Shown here: piece after piece, positions 52,150 through 64,000 of the stretch | Numbering within the stretch: the first letter of the stretch is position 1 | Layout: each line of letters starts with the position of its first letter | Assembly: GCA_004794655.1 (NCBI GenBank) | Contig: SMMW01000614.1 | Location: 5,664,501 to 5,728,500, forward strand | Length of the DNA: 64,000 nt | Origin: Marisa cornuarietis | Lineage: Eukaryota; Mollusca; Gastropoda; Architaenioglossa; Ampullariidae | Direction: 5' to 3' | The notes under the pieces: generated by a model | Told to the model about the DNA's origin: nothing | The model's input: only the letters and a program-made list of their open reading frames with translations | The model's database searches: none | Made by a program: the position numbers and the translations under genes

Positions 52150-53468
52150 GCAGGAAAAACCCCTCGTCATCGTGAGCTATTATTAGACAGCCGCGCGTAT
52201 CCTCACAGCAGGAGACTGCATGGTGTACTTCCTAGATCGGTTACGACTTGCTGTACATCAGTTTAATGTTTCAGAGAAAAATGTTCATCTGTAGTTACAT
52301 AGGGAGCCGAAAAATACGAGATATGCGCCGGCTTTGACATACCATGAAATGAAAACGAGAGTGAGATTTACCATTAGACTGTATAGGTCTAGATTTTTGC
52401 CCAAATTAAATTGGAGAAACTCAAATGAACATAATTTAACTGTTTCGTTTAGTAGTTCTAAAAACGCAGCGCTGATAAATCTTATGAAATCATAAAGAAT
52501 TATACAGGGAAAAACAAGAAATAACATGTAAACTGGTCTGTAAATTACGTGAAATAAATAGTACTTCGATTGTCTTACTCTGTTTCTTCATAAGGATTTT
52601 GTTTATTTATTTGTTTTAAACGCCTTAAGAGACACTAAAAAGATATGTTAATGGTGGGAGGTTTGCTTTTTTATGGAAATTGGTTTAGGCTCTTAACTGC
52701 AAAGGTGAGGATATAAGATTACTTCATATACTATTGTTTGGATTAGTGTTTTGGTTTCGGTACACGAGAGAATAAGTGAACAGACCAAATGGTCTGTTTA
52801 TTTGTGCACCTGCCTTCTACATTCCTTGTAAACACCTTTCTTCATCCCTTCGGTCTTGGCAGATTGTCAGTTCATCTGTAGCCTCTCAGACGTGCATGAC
52901 TCTTTCTATGGTAGCGGCGGAATTCCGTATATTGGTATGTTTGCCAAGAATAGACTGTATTGGGTAATCATGTCGCCTATCCTGATTTATAGATGCGAGA
53001 CGGACTCTGGTTACTAAGACAAAATGAATCCGAGTATTTGAGAACAAGTACAAGAAGAAATTACTCTGCATGTGTCCACTAACTATGACGGACCATGGTC
53101 ACCTGTCTGGTAGGTCCTCCGAGAACCCATTCTGCTAAGGGTATAACGGGGTACGGATACGTTGTGTGAGCATGAGAACCAGCACAACACTAGAAGACCC
53201 TTCTTCAGATCGAGCTCCCTTGTCGACAGTAGAATAATTGGTTGATGAGCATCAATGAGTAGATGACCTTTACCCTGTTGAATCAGCTTGCCGTCGTTCA
53301 GCAAAGGTTGCTGTGGAGGCCCTGCCAGGTGTTACATCCATCCAGTTCCCGTACTGACCAGCACCGGTAAAGGGACTTAACTGAGCCAACTTAAATAATC
53401 TTTCTTAAGATTCAGTCCCCTGAAAGTTTAATAATTTTTTTTGTGTGTATGCACTTTCACTTGTGACT

Positions 53469-53508
<40 letters not shown>

Positions 53509-54658
53509 AAATGTTTGACACACGTGTTAACGAATATCCAGCAATGCATTAAGACGCAGAGTTAATGCTGAAGCTGTTAGTATGCAAGGACTTCTGCCAC
53601 AAGACATAATTCTTGGAGGAATGAGGAATGAGGAAGGACTATTAAAAAGGTGACCATAGGGCAGGGACTGCTCTACAATCTTTCCGTATCAAAACAAAGT
53701 AAATGAGAATGAGAAAACATTAACCTAAAGCAAACTTCACAATTTTTGCACTCACAGTTAGTTAAAGCTGATGGGATGGGAGAAGGGGCCTTAATTAGTA
53801 TTCCAGTCCTGCTATAGACTTTCAGTCATAACAAATTAACACCCATACTTTGTAATGCGTAAAACAACATATATATATATATATATTTCAGAAAGACATC
53901 TCTCTAGAATGATAACATGCCCACATTTGTGCAAAACAATAAAAACCTAATTGCAAAAAAAAAAATATGTAAGAGTGATCACAGTTTCCAGACAATATCT
54001 TCTCTCTGTTCCGCCTGTCTTCGTATCTCTCACTGTCCTTAAGGGACATTAAGAGAACTAGAGGTCATGTTAAAAAAAAAACTCTCGTACTTGCTGAGGT
54101 CAAAGCAAAGAGGCCACTTTGGTCAAAGGTTGAATGTTTTGACCGTGGTTACTATGGTGACAACTACGAACACGATAATAATGCAAAACCTATAAAACTG
54201 TGAACTTTTTAGCAATGTGACCACTTTAATAATGTAAACACTAGTCTCTATATTACTATATTTCTACACTCACGCCGAAGTAATTCATTAATCAGTGGCA
54301 TGTGGTATTAATATATTAATGTGTCATGAGTCATGGCTAATGTCACATAACTCACCAATATGGCTAAATATAGTCCAGTTACACACCTACACATTCTTAC
54401 CCTTTCCCAAAGGTAGCCCAGGGTGCCACATTCCATATTATGTGTCCAAAATATCCGTATATTACAGAAAAATAAAAGTCTGACAGGTTATGAATGAAAA
54501 ACACGCCCTCTTTAAAAAAAAAAAGAACTCTGATATCAAAAATCGTACTACCCATTCAAAATTCGTATTTCCATGTTCTCCCCATCTTTCCATACAACAC
54601 AAGGAAACATCGTACGGGTGAGCATCTCTGCACTTCTAAACATGCGGTTTAAAGCCCA
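52150..54658. other. Non-coding spacer with faint LINE relic
   Basis: Around 52950-53080 the plus strand reads I-R-V-F-E-N-K-Y-K-K-K-L-L-C, a worn version of the LINE motif seen at 19.3 kb. A (GT)n(GA)n tract lies at 53470-53507. No gene supported; in particular no first exon for copy F. Confidence 0.4.
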
Positions 54659-56018
54659 TCATTTGAGATTCTTTTTCCTCAGACATTCAGCAACATCCGG
54701 GTCTGACTCAAATATCTCCATTCGCCGTTGCAGGACATCTCTCATGGCTGTAGCGGGTACAGCCGCGTACATGTCGCTTTTCCGCAGCTCAGTGGATGCC
54801 ACCCGACTGGCCAAGTCCACGAGCTTTTGTCGTACCGATTGCAACTTTTCGTACCCGTCCACTATTCCCAGATAGAAAAGCACATGATGAGTAGACAGAG
54901 AAGCTGTTTTGCTGTCCAGCCTTTTGATGATGTACTGACTGCAGTTGTTGAACACCTGCTGGACGTCGTACTCGCGGGCCAGTTCAAGAAGATCTAGAAG
55001 GGTGTCGTCTGGAGAAACAGAAGTTCTTATGTTCATTTTGGGAAGTATATGATGTTTGCAAGTAAAGCAGACATATAACAAGTTCTAAAGTCAGAGGAAA
55101 CTCTAAGTAAAAACAAAATAATCATAAAAATAAACAACGTACTTAGATACAAAACAACATAAACAATTAAGGTAATATGTTGTACAAATGTAAGTATGAA
55201 TGCTGAAAGTCCTTTTAAAATAGTAACAGCTTATTCTAGGCTTTACAGTAGTTTTGGTCCTTCTTTAATAATAGATCGCTTAACTAAGTTATTAATAAAG
55301 GAATGTTGTCAAATATGTTTATAAAGTTATAAAGTCTTTTGTTATTGCTAAGCTACAGTGAATTACTGATTCATTGAAACAATTTTACTCTATAAAGAGC
55401 AATTAACACGTTTTGAATATACTTTTCAAAACTTAAAATTTATAAAATTTAAATTACTCAGAGTGAAAAAATTCCCATGAAAACAGTGTCGCAATTCTTG
55501 AAAATAGTACATTTACAAAATATTTTTATAAATCGATGACACTATATTATCAAATTCTTATTAATTATATTTTAAATGATAACTAACTCGTGTGAAACCC
55601 TTTAGCATGAAGATAGTATCTAAGTAACTGAAAATAGTACATTTATAAAATCTTTTTACAAACAAAGACATTATCGTAATTTATAAAAATTACATTTTAG
55701 TCAACATATTTAGCTGTCACCAATGAAGCCAACATTTCCAGTGAGAGTACAGATTACGATCAAACGATTCAACTGACCTTTTAATAAGCTAACGGCGTCT
55801 CCTGGGTAGATCTGCTGTAGAAGGCCAACCACTAGAGAAAACTCCTTTCCTGTAAGTGGAAGCACCCTTAACTCTCTCTGGTCCGTGAACACTTGGTTGA
55901 ACACAGTTGAATGCAGCATGAGAAATGTTTTGTGAACGAACAGTTTCTTGTCTTGCACCACAAGCGTGAGGTCAGACAGCTGATCACTTGTTAGAAACCG
56001 GTTGCCAGGTTGTTCCAT
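54659..56018 (-). CDS. BTB/POZ domain protein, array copy G (two exons)
   Basis: Exon 1 56018-55778 and exon 2 55008-54659 join in phase 1 (AAAG|GTCAG to TCTCCAG|ACGACACC), giving about 196 residues from MEQPGNRFLTSDQLSD. There is no acidic leader; the BTB core starts at once. It continues T-L-V-V-Q-D-K-K-L-F-V-H-K, FLMLHSTVFNQVF, TDQRELRVLPLTGKEF and LLQQIYPGD. The usual DFKE is replaced by TDQRE, so the phi-x-E motif is altered. Exon 2 opens DDTLLDLLELAREYDVQQVF and has a longer C-terminus than copies A-F: PATAMRDVLQRRMEIFESDP, then a terminal R-K-K-N-L-K. This longer tail is shared with copy H and the plus-strand relic at 63.5 kb, defining a second subfamily. Confidence 0.84.
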
Positions 56019-56185
56019 CTTCTTTTCTTATCAAAATATTGTTCCTTTTTTTTCTTCCTGACCTATTTTAGGATGACGAAGACAGTAAAGAAATAGCAAC
56101 CGAAAGCCTCTAGATTTCCATTCAAGCTCAAAATCGGAAATTTCCGTTCAGGCGGAAGTCTAGTAATGGTCCCGAAATTCCGTAC

Positions 56186-56195
56186 GGGAAAACCC
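56186..56195 (+). promoter_or_regulatory. kappaB/Dorsal-like site upstream of BTB gene G
   Basis: GGGAAAACCC within TACGGGAAAACCCGAT, about 168 bp upstream of the gene G start. Confidence 0.45.
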
Positions 56196-56283
56196 GATAC
56201 ACCAGCAATGGAGTTTTGTTGGGGGGAAAAATTGTTCTGAGGTCGACGGGTGTATAGCTCGATTTCTCTTAGGCGCTGTAGAA

Positions 56284-56312
56284 TTGATTGATTGATTGAT
56301 TGATTGATTGAT

Positions 56313-56372
<60 letters not shown>

Positions 56373-56375
56373 AGA
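56284..56375 (+). repeat. (GATT)n, (GT)n, (GA)n compound microsatellite
   Basis: About seven GATT units, then about 22 GT units, then a GA run. Confidence 0.95.
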
Positions 56376-56813
56376 TTGTGGGGAATAATTATTTAAAGTT
56401 GAATGATGGAAAAACGAAAGTTACGATTTTGGATTTTAGGAAGGACAGGGTTGTTTTTTGGTGAAATACTTTTTAAAGGAGAAGTAGTAAGATGAGTAGA
56501 GAGTTACAAATATTTAGGCATAACTACTGATGTAGATAACTTTAGAAAAGTGCATATAGCCGTCTGTACTGTCTCATAAATTTGATCAACATACTGACTG
56601 CAGTACATTTAGCTGACTACTCACACCCACTCCGACAGGAATTCGACATCAGTTGCATAGACAGAAGTGATATGTTCAGAGTTTCTAGAGCTGTAACCAC
56701 ACATTATATACAATCATTTATCTCGGCTGCAGTCCAGATATACAATCAACTCTAGGACACTCATTCTCAGGCAGAATCATATCTTGGTATTCATGTTTTT
56801 TCACTTGTTTCAG

Positions 56814-56874
<61 letters not shown>

Positions 56875-57692
56875 TCTCTCTCTCAAACAGTTAAATGCAG
56901 GATTGGGAACAATCCATCATAAACAGAACTATTAAATACCCACAACACTGTTTAATTATTCAAGTTTATCCAGCCATTGCTTATAAAACTTTGTTTACAA
57001 AAAATAGTCTGTAAATTGTACACACAAACGATATTCTTGTTTGAGTAAAATATTATGAGACTTTAGTGCCTGGTCAATTGCTTTAACACTATACAGTTAT
57101 CCAATACAGTCAATGAATAGTGAAACATGCACCTCTAAAACAGGAATGTTTTCACCGAGTGAGTGGTATATCGAACAAGATATAATGCTTGTGCCACGAG
57201 GCATCACACATGCGATAAAGTGCTGCAAGAATCATAGCCGCAAGGAGGCTGGTCTTCAGTCCAGAAAAGGAAAAGGCAAGTGAAATGGCAAACTGGGGTT
57301 AAATGATAGAGACTGATGTTCTCCGTCATTTTTGCTCAAAATTTTCTCACGAATAAGTTTTAATTTGTTTTCCTTTACGAAAGAGTTAGGCGGCTTACGA
57401 GAATCAGAGCTGTTTAATAGTTTAAAGCTTGAAACTTTGAGGTAAACTTTGATTGAGAACATTAGTATCTATTATTTAATCACAACCTGCCATTCCAATT
57501 TAAGAGCCAGCTTAACCGGACACAAACTGTCGTAAGTTGCTATATTTAGCAAGACTTTTTCATATGTAATTCCTGCCAAAATGTTTAGCAACGTCAAACA
57601 TTCGACCACCGAGTGTATGTGAATGAGATACTATATCTAATGATAGGAATGTGTATGAATATGCATAGTTATATTTCTAATTTCTCAATACC
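56376..57692. other. Non-coding spacer
   Basis: No gene seen. A (CA)n followed by CT lies at 56816-56885. Confidence 0.4.
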
Positions 57693-57700
57693 CCTTAAGG

Positions 57701-57876
57701 CAGCGTTTCTCAACCTTTTACTTGTGACGCCCCCCAGACGAATAAAGGTACGTCCGCGCGCCCCCCTTAGCCACTAATACCTATATGAGATATGAGAAAA
57801 TGACCGCCTTTGCGGCCCCCTTTTCAGCAGCTTGCGCCCCCCTTGGGGGGCGCGCCCCCCAGGTTGAGAACCTCGG
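57701..57876. mobile_element. hAT-type MITE
   Basis: A 176-bp GC-rich element with ends CAGCGTTTCTCAACCT and AGGTTGAGAACCTCGG (imperfect inverted repeats). It lies between 8-bp duplications CCTTAAGG (57693-57700, 57877-57884). The ends and the GGGGGGCGCGCCCCCC palindrome are typical of hAT non-autonomous elements. Confidence 0.82.
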
Positions 57877-58002
57877 CCTTAAGGTGACAGAATAAAGAGT
57901 CTTGATCTTGACAGGCACCCGGCCCAGAAGATCAGGTATGTGCTGTGAACTGCGGCGCCTTCTTTAAAGTCTTCAAAGATGCTACATCGTCTTTAAAGCG
58001 TA

Positions 58003-61000
58003 TCATTTGGGGCTTTTTTTCCTCAGATACTCGGCGATGTGGGGGTCTGCTTCAATTCTCTCAAGTCGCATCTGCAAGATGTCTACCACAGCTGTCAGCT
58101 GCAGAGTAGAGTAACGATTGCATTTTTGAAGTTCACTAAGGGACACGCGACTTGCCCGGTCCACCAGCAACTGTCTTATGGGCTGCAGCCGAGCGAACGG
58201 TTCCACTATTGTGAGGTAGAACAGGATGTGGTCAATGGAGAATGGAATCGTCTTACTGTCCATCCGCTTGGTGATGTACTGGCTGCAGTTGTGGAAGACC
58301 TGCTGCACGTCGTACTCGTGGGCGAGTTGGAGAAGCTCCGCCAAGGTTTCGTCTGAAGAGAAATTGAAGACTTTATCATGATGTGTGATAGTTTATGAAA
58401 GTATAAAAATCAAATTGTGAGAAACACGCATGCACATACGCCCTCTTCCTTCCTCACATATCTCTCTCATATGGGTGGGCTGTTGATGGTAAGGAGTTGG
58501 TATTAGTGGTAGGGGTAATAATGGAGTATGTAAGTGAAATATCTAACAGAAAGAATCTTGTGGGTAAAATGTTGAACCACGCTAGAAAATCTGATGTAGG
58601 ACTCAGTGCTTTTGATAATGTTATGAGATCTGTGTATTTGTATTAATTTAAAATGGAGAATGTAACAAAGAACAGTCAGGGTCCTTAACATTTTTAACGG
58701 ACCAAGGAAACAGCATAGTAAACTATTGTATTGCTTCACAAGATTTTATCCACAAAATTACAGATTTAACCACAGTCAGGAGTGGAAAGTAAGTCTGGAA
58801 AATACTTCCCACTCTGATGTATTATAATAATAATAATAATAATAATGTAGGGAATTTTTATAGCGCCATATTCCAGTCCTATGGAAAGGCTTGTGGCAAT
58901 CTATAAAAAGTGAACAAAAAGACAGACACAGACAACTATCATACAGCATTTTTGTCTAGAGAATTCCAAATATGAATAATATCTAGCAAGAACCTGCTCA
59001 AGCATGCACAAATCATTTGAAAAACTGTGATCCAGGCTGCAAATGTTCCTGTCCACACCGTAAGTCCAGGCATTTTGTTTTGTTTTTTTACTACTCATTG
59101 GGTAGCCTGCAAAATGCCTATCTTAAAAAAACGAAATGACTTCACAAGCCATCAGAAGAGAAGCAGTGCAAATCCACAGATGTAATAGTGTCAAGGCGTT
59201 CAACTGTTCGTCAGTTTTCACAGATGATCTTTTCACAGATTAAGATGTGCAAGAGGCACAGACCTAAGGCTTGCAGTTCAGATCCACAAAGTCAGTATTA
59301 AAGTGGGATAAAAGCAGCTCAATATATACAAGAAAATAGTTCTTGTCTGTAGAGAAAATCATCATAGATAAGTATAGATGTATATAGTTGTTCTAAAATA
59401 TGCTTGAAGGGAGAATTGTATGTTGATATTATGAGCAAGAATATTATATAAGAAAGGCCTATGTTTGGTTCAGAACTGGTGTCTCAGAAATTACAACAGG
59501 AACCACTTTGCTCAGTATGAGGTAGCCTGCCATTGTCCATTTGGCCAAGATATTTTGGAGGATGAAATTCATGTATAATTTTTTTGCCCTCTTTATGCTG
59601 ACTTGAGAGATAAATATGGCAAAGAACTCAATGCTGGTCAGCATGACCTTAAAAGATTTTTCTGTATTACAAAACGAAAGAAAATTATGCAGTTTTTTAT
59701 ATTTATGATTCTAAAAATGGAGGTTGCCATTAACTGGTTCGTGTGCCTTGTTAGCATATGGATGCCAAGTGTTAAGATGTGTGCTTGGGTCAGTTGGATG
59801 TTTGAGTGTTTGTGTGTGTATGTGTGTGTACTGTATTACCATTTTTTTCATATGCTGCTTAGAGATGTGATAGTTGTATACTAAAGTGTACTTCCTGCTG
59901 TATGTATGGTTATAGAAGTCATTTTGAATAGATTTGTGTATTGGTTAAATGTTTATGGCAAAGTCTATTGTGTGTTGTAAAATGACTTTGATCAATTCTT
60001 CATACCTTTTGTGGAGAAAGGCTCTTATAGTACAAAAGTTTCAATGAATCAATCTCTCTATCCCAGGTTGTTTGTTTTGGTTGGTAGGTTGAGATGGTGT
60101 ATGAGTGGTGGGTGTGTTGTGGTGAAGGTGTGTGATTGTATGCAGAGGTACTGTAAGACTGGTACAAACCATCTACGTTTGGCTTTGATAGCCAATTGCT
60201 ATGAGAATGTGTTCTCTTTTAATATGTAATGGTTCTTCTTATATAGTGTTGGGGTTTAAGGTAATAGTAACGGTTTATGAGTAGAGTCTTGTGTATGTAC
60301 ACGTGGGTATATTTCCAAATGCTGTGTTTGGAAGTGTATGTATATTTATGTGTAGAGTTCTAGGTACAAATGTGCTTACAGAAGTCAATTATAACTGGTC
60401 TTGCTTACAACTGGATTATGTTTACAGCAGTTTTAAGATGTGTAGTTACTTCAACAGAAGCTCACACCCTTGCTGGAGCTATGTTCTTAAAGCAAAAAAG
60501 AATCAACCAATCAATTAATCTCACTCTGTAGCTTAACTGAGATCAGTTGTTGAGTTTCAGGAGTGGTGTACATGTGCCAATGTCAACAGGTCACTCAGGT
60601 GTAGAAATGTAGGCCCACATAAACACATGCTATGTACTGCGAGATAAATTATATGTGCTGGGATCAATAAGGTCGATATATCATCGTTATTTGATAGCGA
60701 TAGCATGAGTATATCCTTTAGCAGTGTGTGCATGACAGAGATCAACTGGAATAGGACTGAAAACATAACATAACTACCGTAATAAAAACTTGCTGACTTG
60801 CTGACATTTCAAGTACAGGATCCTTATGAAATTTTACGACAATAATATCTGTTTTGTAATACACCATCAGAACCATTGTACAAGATAAGTATTTTCTACA
60901 TATATGAATGAACTCTTTTCCTCACTATATATACACATGCTGTGTTCCCACTATTTTCATTATTATATGCTTAAATAAAAGAATGTTGTTTGTAGGGACA

Positions 61001-61456
61001 GGAAACATGAAATGTCTACTTCCTGCTTTTAGGGACTTAATTGTGCTGACACTATATATACATGTATATTATAATATATCAATTATATACTATACAATTA
61101 TTTTGTAATTTTAATTTGACAAAATGTTAAACAGGAAGGATGTAAGATCCGTGTAGTTCTTATGGAATGTGTGACACATCGAAAGACAGCGCTGTATACT
61201 GCTTACCTTTTAATAGGTCAATGGCTGTTCCAGGATATATTTGCTCTAAAAGTGCAACCATCGTGGAATATTTCTTTCCGTGAAGTTGAACCCGCATCTG
61301 CAAAGGGTTTCCTTTGAGCATCTTCTGGAACGAGGGGGAATGTATCATCAGCACAGCTCTGTGAAGGTGAAGTTCCTTGTCCTCCACCACCAGAACGACA
61401 TCGGAAAGTTGATCTCTTACTTGAAATCGGTTCCCAGGCTGATCAGCTCGAGCCAT
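58003..61456 (-). CDS. BTB/POZ domain protein, array copy H (two exons)
   Basis: Exon 1 61456-61207 and exon 2 58352-58003 join in phase 1 (AAAG|GTAAG to TCTTCAG|ACGAAACC), giving about 199 residues from MARADQPGNRFQVRDQLSD. The core reads V-V-L-V-V-E-D-K-E-L-H-L-H-R, VLMIHSPSFQKML, KGNPLQMRVQLHGKKY and LLEQIYPG. The DFKE segment that supplies phi-x-E in copies A-E is absent. Exon 2 opens DETLAELLQLAHEYDVQQVF, and the tail ends in E-A-D-P-H-I-A-E-Y-L-R-K-K-S-P-K. It is closest to copy G. The 2.85-kb intron contains retroposon debris. A variant kappaB-like site lies 365 bp upstream. Confidence 0.83.
58825..58910 (-). mobile_element. Retroposon 3' tail in intron of gene H
   Basis: (AAT)n at 58826-58846 is followed on the plus strand by TTTTTATAGCGCCATATTCCAG. 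On the minus strand this is a ...TGGCGCTATAAAAA-(ATT)n LINE/SINE-type end. I cannot define the 5' limit. Confidence 0.5.
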
Positions 61457-61820
61457 TTGTAACGACAGGTGTCGTCTCCTTTGATTTGATGTGGAACGGA
61501 CTCAGTGGAGGCGACGCTAACTTCAACGATAATTATTTCACACAAGGAATTTGAATGAATAACACGCACAGCATGGCTAATTGATTCAGAGCAGGCAATG
61601 TCCTAGTCAGGAAAATAGCGCAAGCGCCATGCTGCAAGCCTTTGCCGTTGCTGGGAAGCGTCTGCTCCGGGGAAAGTAAATTCGAGGCTCATTATGTTGA
61701 TGCACAGAGGGCAAAGTTCAGGTAGGTGACGTTGGTGCAGAGCTGTCAGGGCTTTGAGCTTGGATCCAGGTGTGTCATATTTTTCGCTTCAGCAATAGCC
61801 TTGCTAAAAATACTACGAGC

Positions 61821-61830
61821 GGATTTTCCC
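61821..61830 (+). promoter_or_regulatory. Variant kappaB-like site upstream of BTB gene H
   Basis: GGATTTTCCC (reverse GGGAAAATCC), followed by G, 365 bp upstream of the gene H start. It is one base off the motif at copies A, D, E and G. Confidence 0.3.
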
Positions 61831-62307
61831 GTGAGAAGAGCAATTGAAACCACGGACTTGTAGTATACACGCCCGTGACTGAAACCGTGTGGAGGTAACG
61901 GCCATCAAGCAATAGGGGGGCAACTTCATGCTGACAGTATCTTTTCGAGAGGGCGGTTGCTCCCCTTGCTCTCCTTAATTGTTACTGCCCCACTGCTTTT
62001 TAACGAATGTCATTACCTGTTTCTAAGTCTTTTAATGTAACACCATTCTTTATATTACTAAAACGGTGTTTTAAACTATTGACATCACAACCACCAGTAG
62101 AAAGCAAACGCAAGTAATTATATCTATTCATCATTTACATATTACATATAGCATGTCCAATTAATTATTTTACCCTGTTACTTTCTCCACTTTTTACTCT
62201 TTGCATTCCTTCGTGTTCCTTGCAATGTTTATTGTGCATGTGTGTATATACTTTTGTGTGATTGTGATGCCCTCTGTCATATGGTATCATTACAAAGGGT
62301 ATCATCA

Positions 62308-63086
62308 GACAAAGGGTATGTCAGACAAATCAGTGTGCTTATTCCGCATCTCAGTTGTCTGATTCTCCACCAGCAAGTAACCTGACGACATCACCTCCCC
62401 ACCACTGGCAGAAAACAAGGTGAAGGTCACTATCAACATCAATGAGTCATCGTCATCAGAAGTGGTCATCGTGCAGGTTGACAGTGTGGCCTATGTCTAT
62501 CAGCAATATACAGGAATAGCCAAAGGTCTCACAGATACAACCACACTGCATGTAGCTCCGCACTCGACAACAGAGACTGTAGGTGGCTGTTAAGCGGATT
62601 GATCTAGAAAACTTAGATCACGAGTTCTCTTATGTATAGAAAGAAGTATTAACCAAGCAGTTACAATATGAGACTTCTCCCACATTACTGTAGCTTCGTC
62701 CATCGCCATGAACTGTGGACAGTCATGCTTGTCGTGGGCTATGGTTCTTGCCGTGACCTGCTGGTCATACACAGGGGTGTGAAGACTACCCATGCTTTAT
62801 ATCAGCTAGCGGACAGGTGTGTCTCACTGGCTTCCACAACTCCACAGTCTATGACTATCCTAGCATACTGCTGATTGCCTCCAGTAGTTCAGTCCGGAAA
62901 TTCTTGAACAGAATCTGGATATTTCTCAGTGATTGTAAAACTAATCTGATGATCTTACTACAAGAATTCTGCTATTTTTCAGTGATTTTAAAACTAACCC
63001 CATACACTGTACAGCGCATTGAGTCGACTCTGGAGTTGAAAATTGCGCTATATAAATCTGCTTTATTATTATTATTATTATTATTA
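62308..63086 (+). pseudogene. STRAD pseudokinase retrocopy with LINE 3' tail, copy 2
   Basis: Nearly identical to 34790-35580, starting at AGACAAAGGGTATGTCAG. It shares the same STRAD-like blocks, the same internal loss of about 30 residues, the same in-frame TAG after D-H-E-F-S-Y and the same unrelated spacer. It closes with GCATTGAGTCGACTCT, GCTATATAAATCTGC and (TTA)n. It is about 35-100 bp shorter at its 5' end than copy 1. It lacks the ACCACGCAT present near the 5' end of copy 1 and has a 1-base difference at ACAGAGACTG. A second tail-like sequence follows at 63090-63180. Confidence 0.8.
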
Positions 63087-63523
63087 CCTATACTGCCAAG
63101 TGTGTCTTGTAAATCGCATTGAGCTTGCCTCAGTGTGGGGTGTGCGCTGTGTACAACTGCCTTTATTATCATTATTATTTGCGATTACTATTCTGCAAGA
63201 TACACCTTACCCTCGTTCCATTAGGTAGCAGGTTGAGCAGGAACAAATCTAGTAAATAATTTAATATTTAATAAAAAATTAAGTACCTAATTCGAATTCT
63301 TATTTTAAGAATCCTGCCGAGTTTTCACTCTGGTCATTTGTAAGGTGCCTGTGGTTTATCTTTTGAATGAGAATTCACATCATTGCTGTTACCACTAGTT
63401 TTCCCCCTGGCATTATGTAACAACAAGCCATACACACCACAGCTGATGATTATAACATTTTTATTCCCTTGACACACAGACTGGAAGGGGTTTTTAAACG
63501 TTAAACTAATTTGTTTTTCTTAG

Positions 63524-63863
63524 AGGATTAACCCTTGGAGAACTTCTTCAGGTTCTCTTAGAGTTCAGTGTCCAGCAGGTCTTTCACAACTGCACAGTCT
63601 GCACTCAGTACATTGCCAAGTGGATAGACAGCAAGAAAAATCGTCTTAATAGACAAAATACTGTTCTATCTCATCATCGTGGAGCATTCTAAGCTGATGC
63701 GGCCAGTCATAGACTATCTTGTGAAATATACCAGTCGGGCATGAGCAGTAGAAACTATAGAGTATTTTAAATTCTTGTCGCCTACTGCCACACGAGGCGA
63801 GTGAAATGATTTGAAACAGACCCGGATGTTGTTAAGTGCTTGAAAAAGAAAAATCTACAGTGA
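63524..63863 (+). pseudogene. BTB family exon 2 relic on the opposite strand
   Basis: After TTTTTCTTAG the plus strand reads T-L-G-E-L-L-Q-V-L-L-E-F-S-V-Q-Q-V-F-H-N-C, then Y-I-A-K-W-I-D-S-K. After a frameshift it gives L-F-Y-L-I-I-V-E-H-S-K-L and a stop, and finally F-E-T-D-P-D-V-V-K-C-L-K-K-K-N-L-Q-stop. The order and the final tail match copies G and H. An in-frame TAA near the start and two frame changes show decay. It is the only array member on the plus strand. Confidence 0.8.
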
Positions 63864-64000
63864 TGGACTGAATATAAAAACTAACTAAAATGAATTATTA
63901 GCTTGCTTAATTGGTATAAAAATTGTATATTTATGTTCGAAATAGATTTAGTACTTGAAACGTCTTAATATAATAAATCTGTTTCCCCTGCAGCCACATT

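Noticed and set aside
56816..56871. (CA)n arrays as CRISPR-like repeats
   Set aside because: Plain dinucleotide microsatellites in eukaryotic DNA; no repeat-spacer structure.

Overview
This is eukaryotic genomic DNA: AT-rich, with spliceosomal introns, many (CA)n/(GT)n microsatellites and a dense load of decayed transposons. The transposon set (PIF/Harbinger, MULE with a FLYWCH-type partner, a KRBA2-like integrase family, CR1/L2-like LINEs ending in ATT or ATG repeats, a hAT MITE) and a lineage-specific BTB expansion suggest an invertebrate animal. My best guess is a mollusc, probably a gastropod; this is inference.

The backbone is a tandem array of small two-exon BTB/POZ genes, all on the minus strand. 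Exon 1 carries the N-terminal two thirds of the BTB fold and ends in phase 1. Exon 2 starts with a D-E-T-L-x-x-L-L-Q-L-A-D-E-Y motif and carries a BACK-like helical tail. Six copies look intact: A (4170-7044), B (11698-13355), C (15244-16341), E (47009-48464), G (54659-56018) and H (58003-61456). Copy D has an intact exon 1 (40314-40737), but its only candidate exon 2 (31829-32776) is frameshifted and split by a 611-bp insertion. Copy F (51245-51570) is an exon 2 with no visible exon 1. Relics lie at 10.07-10.14 kb and 39.1-39.2 kb, and one decayed exon 2 at 63.52-63.86 kb is on the opposite strand. The 10-mer GGGAAAACCC, a Dorsal/Rel-type (kappaB-like) site, lies about 125-170 bp upstream of the start codons of A, D, E and G. 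Related sites lie upstream of H and F.

Between BTB genes C and D sits a complete eight-exon gene (21461-25018, minus) for a 478-residue AGC kinase. It is closest to the N-terminal kinase of MSK1/2 (RPS6KA5/4) but has no second kinase domain and lacks the usual regulatory phospho-sites.

The rest is mostly mobile DNA. The main items are a MULE fragment at 7.6-8.5 kb and its MITE at 49.7-50.0 kb, each with target-site duplications (TSDs); a PIF/Harbinger derivative at 16.87-17.65 kb; two copies of a 1.1-kb LTR-like element (29.1-30.2 and 35.98-37.12 kb), the second cutting a KRBA2-like transposase gene with a 5-bp TSD; two near-identical copies of a retroposed STRAD pseudokinase fragment fused to a LINE 3' tail (34.79-35.58 and 62.31-63.09 kb); several LINE 3' fragments; a degenerate TTAGGG-like tract at 42.66-43.02 kb; and an unnamed multi-copy transposon-associated gene at 43.28-44.82 kb.
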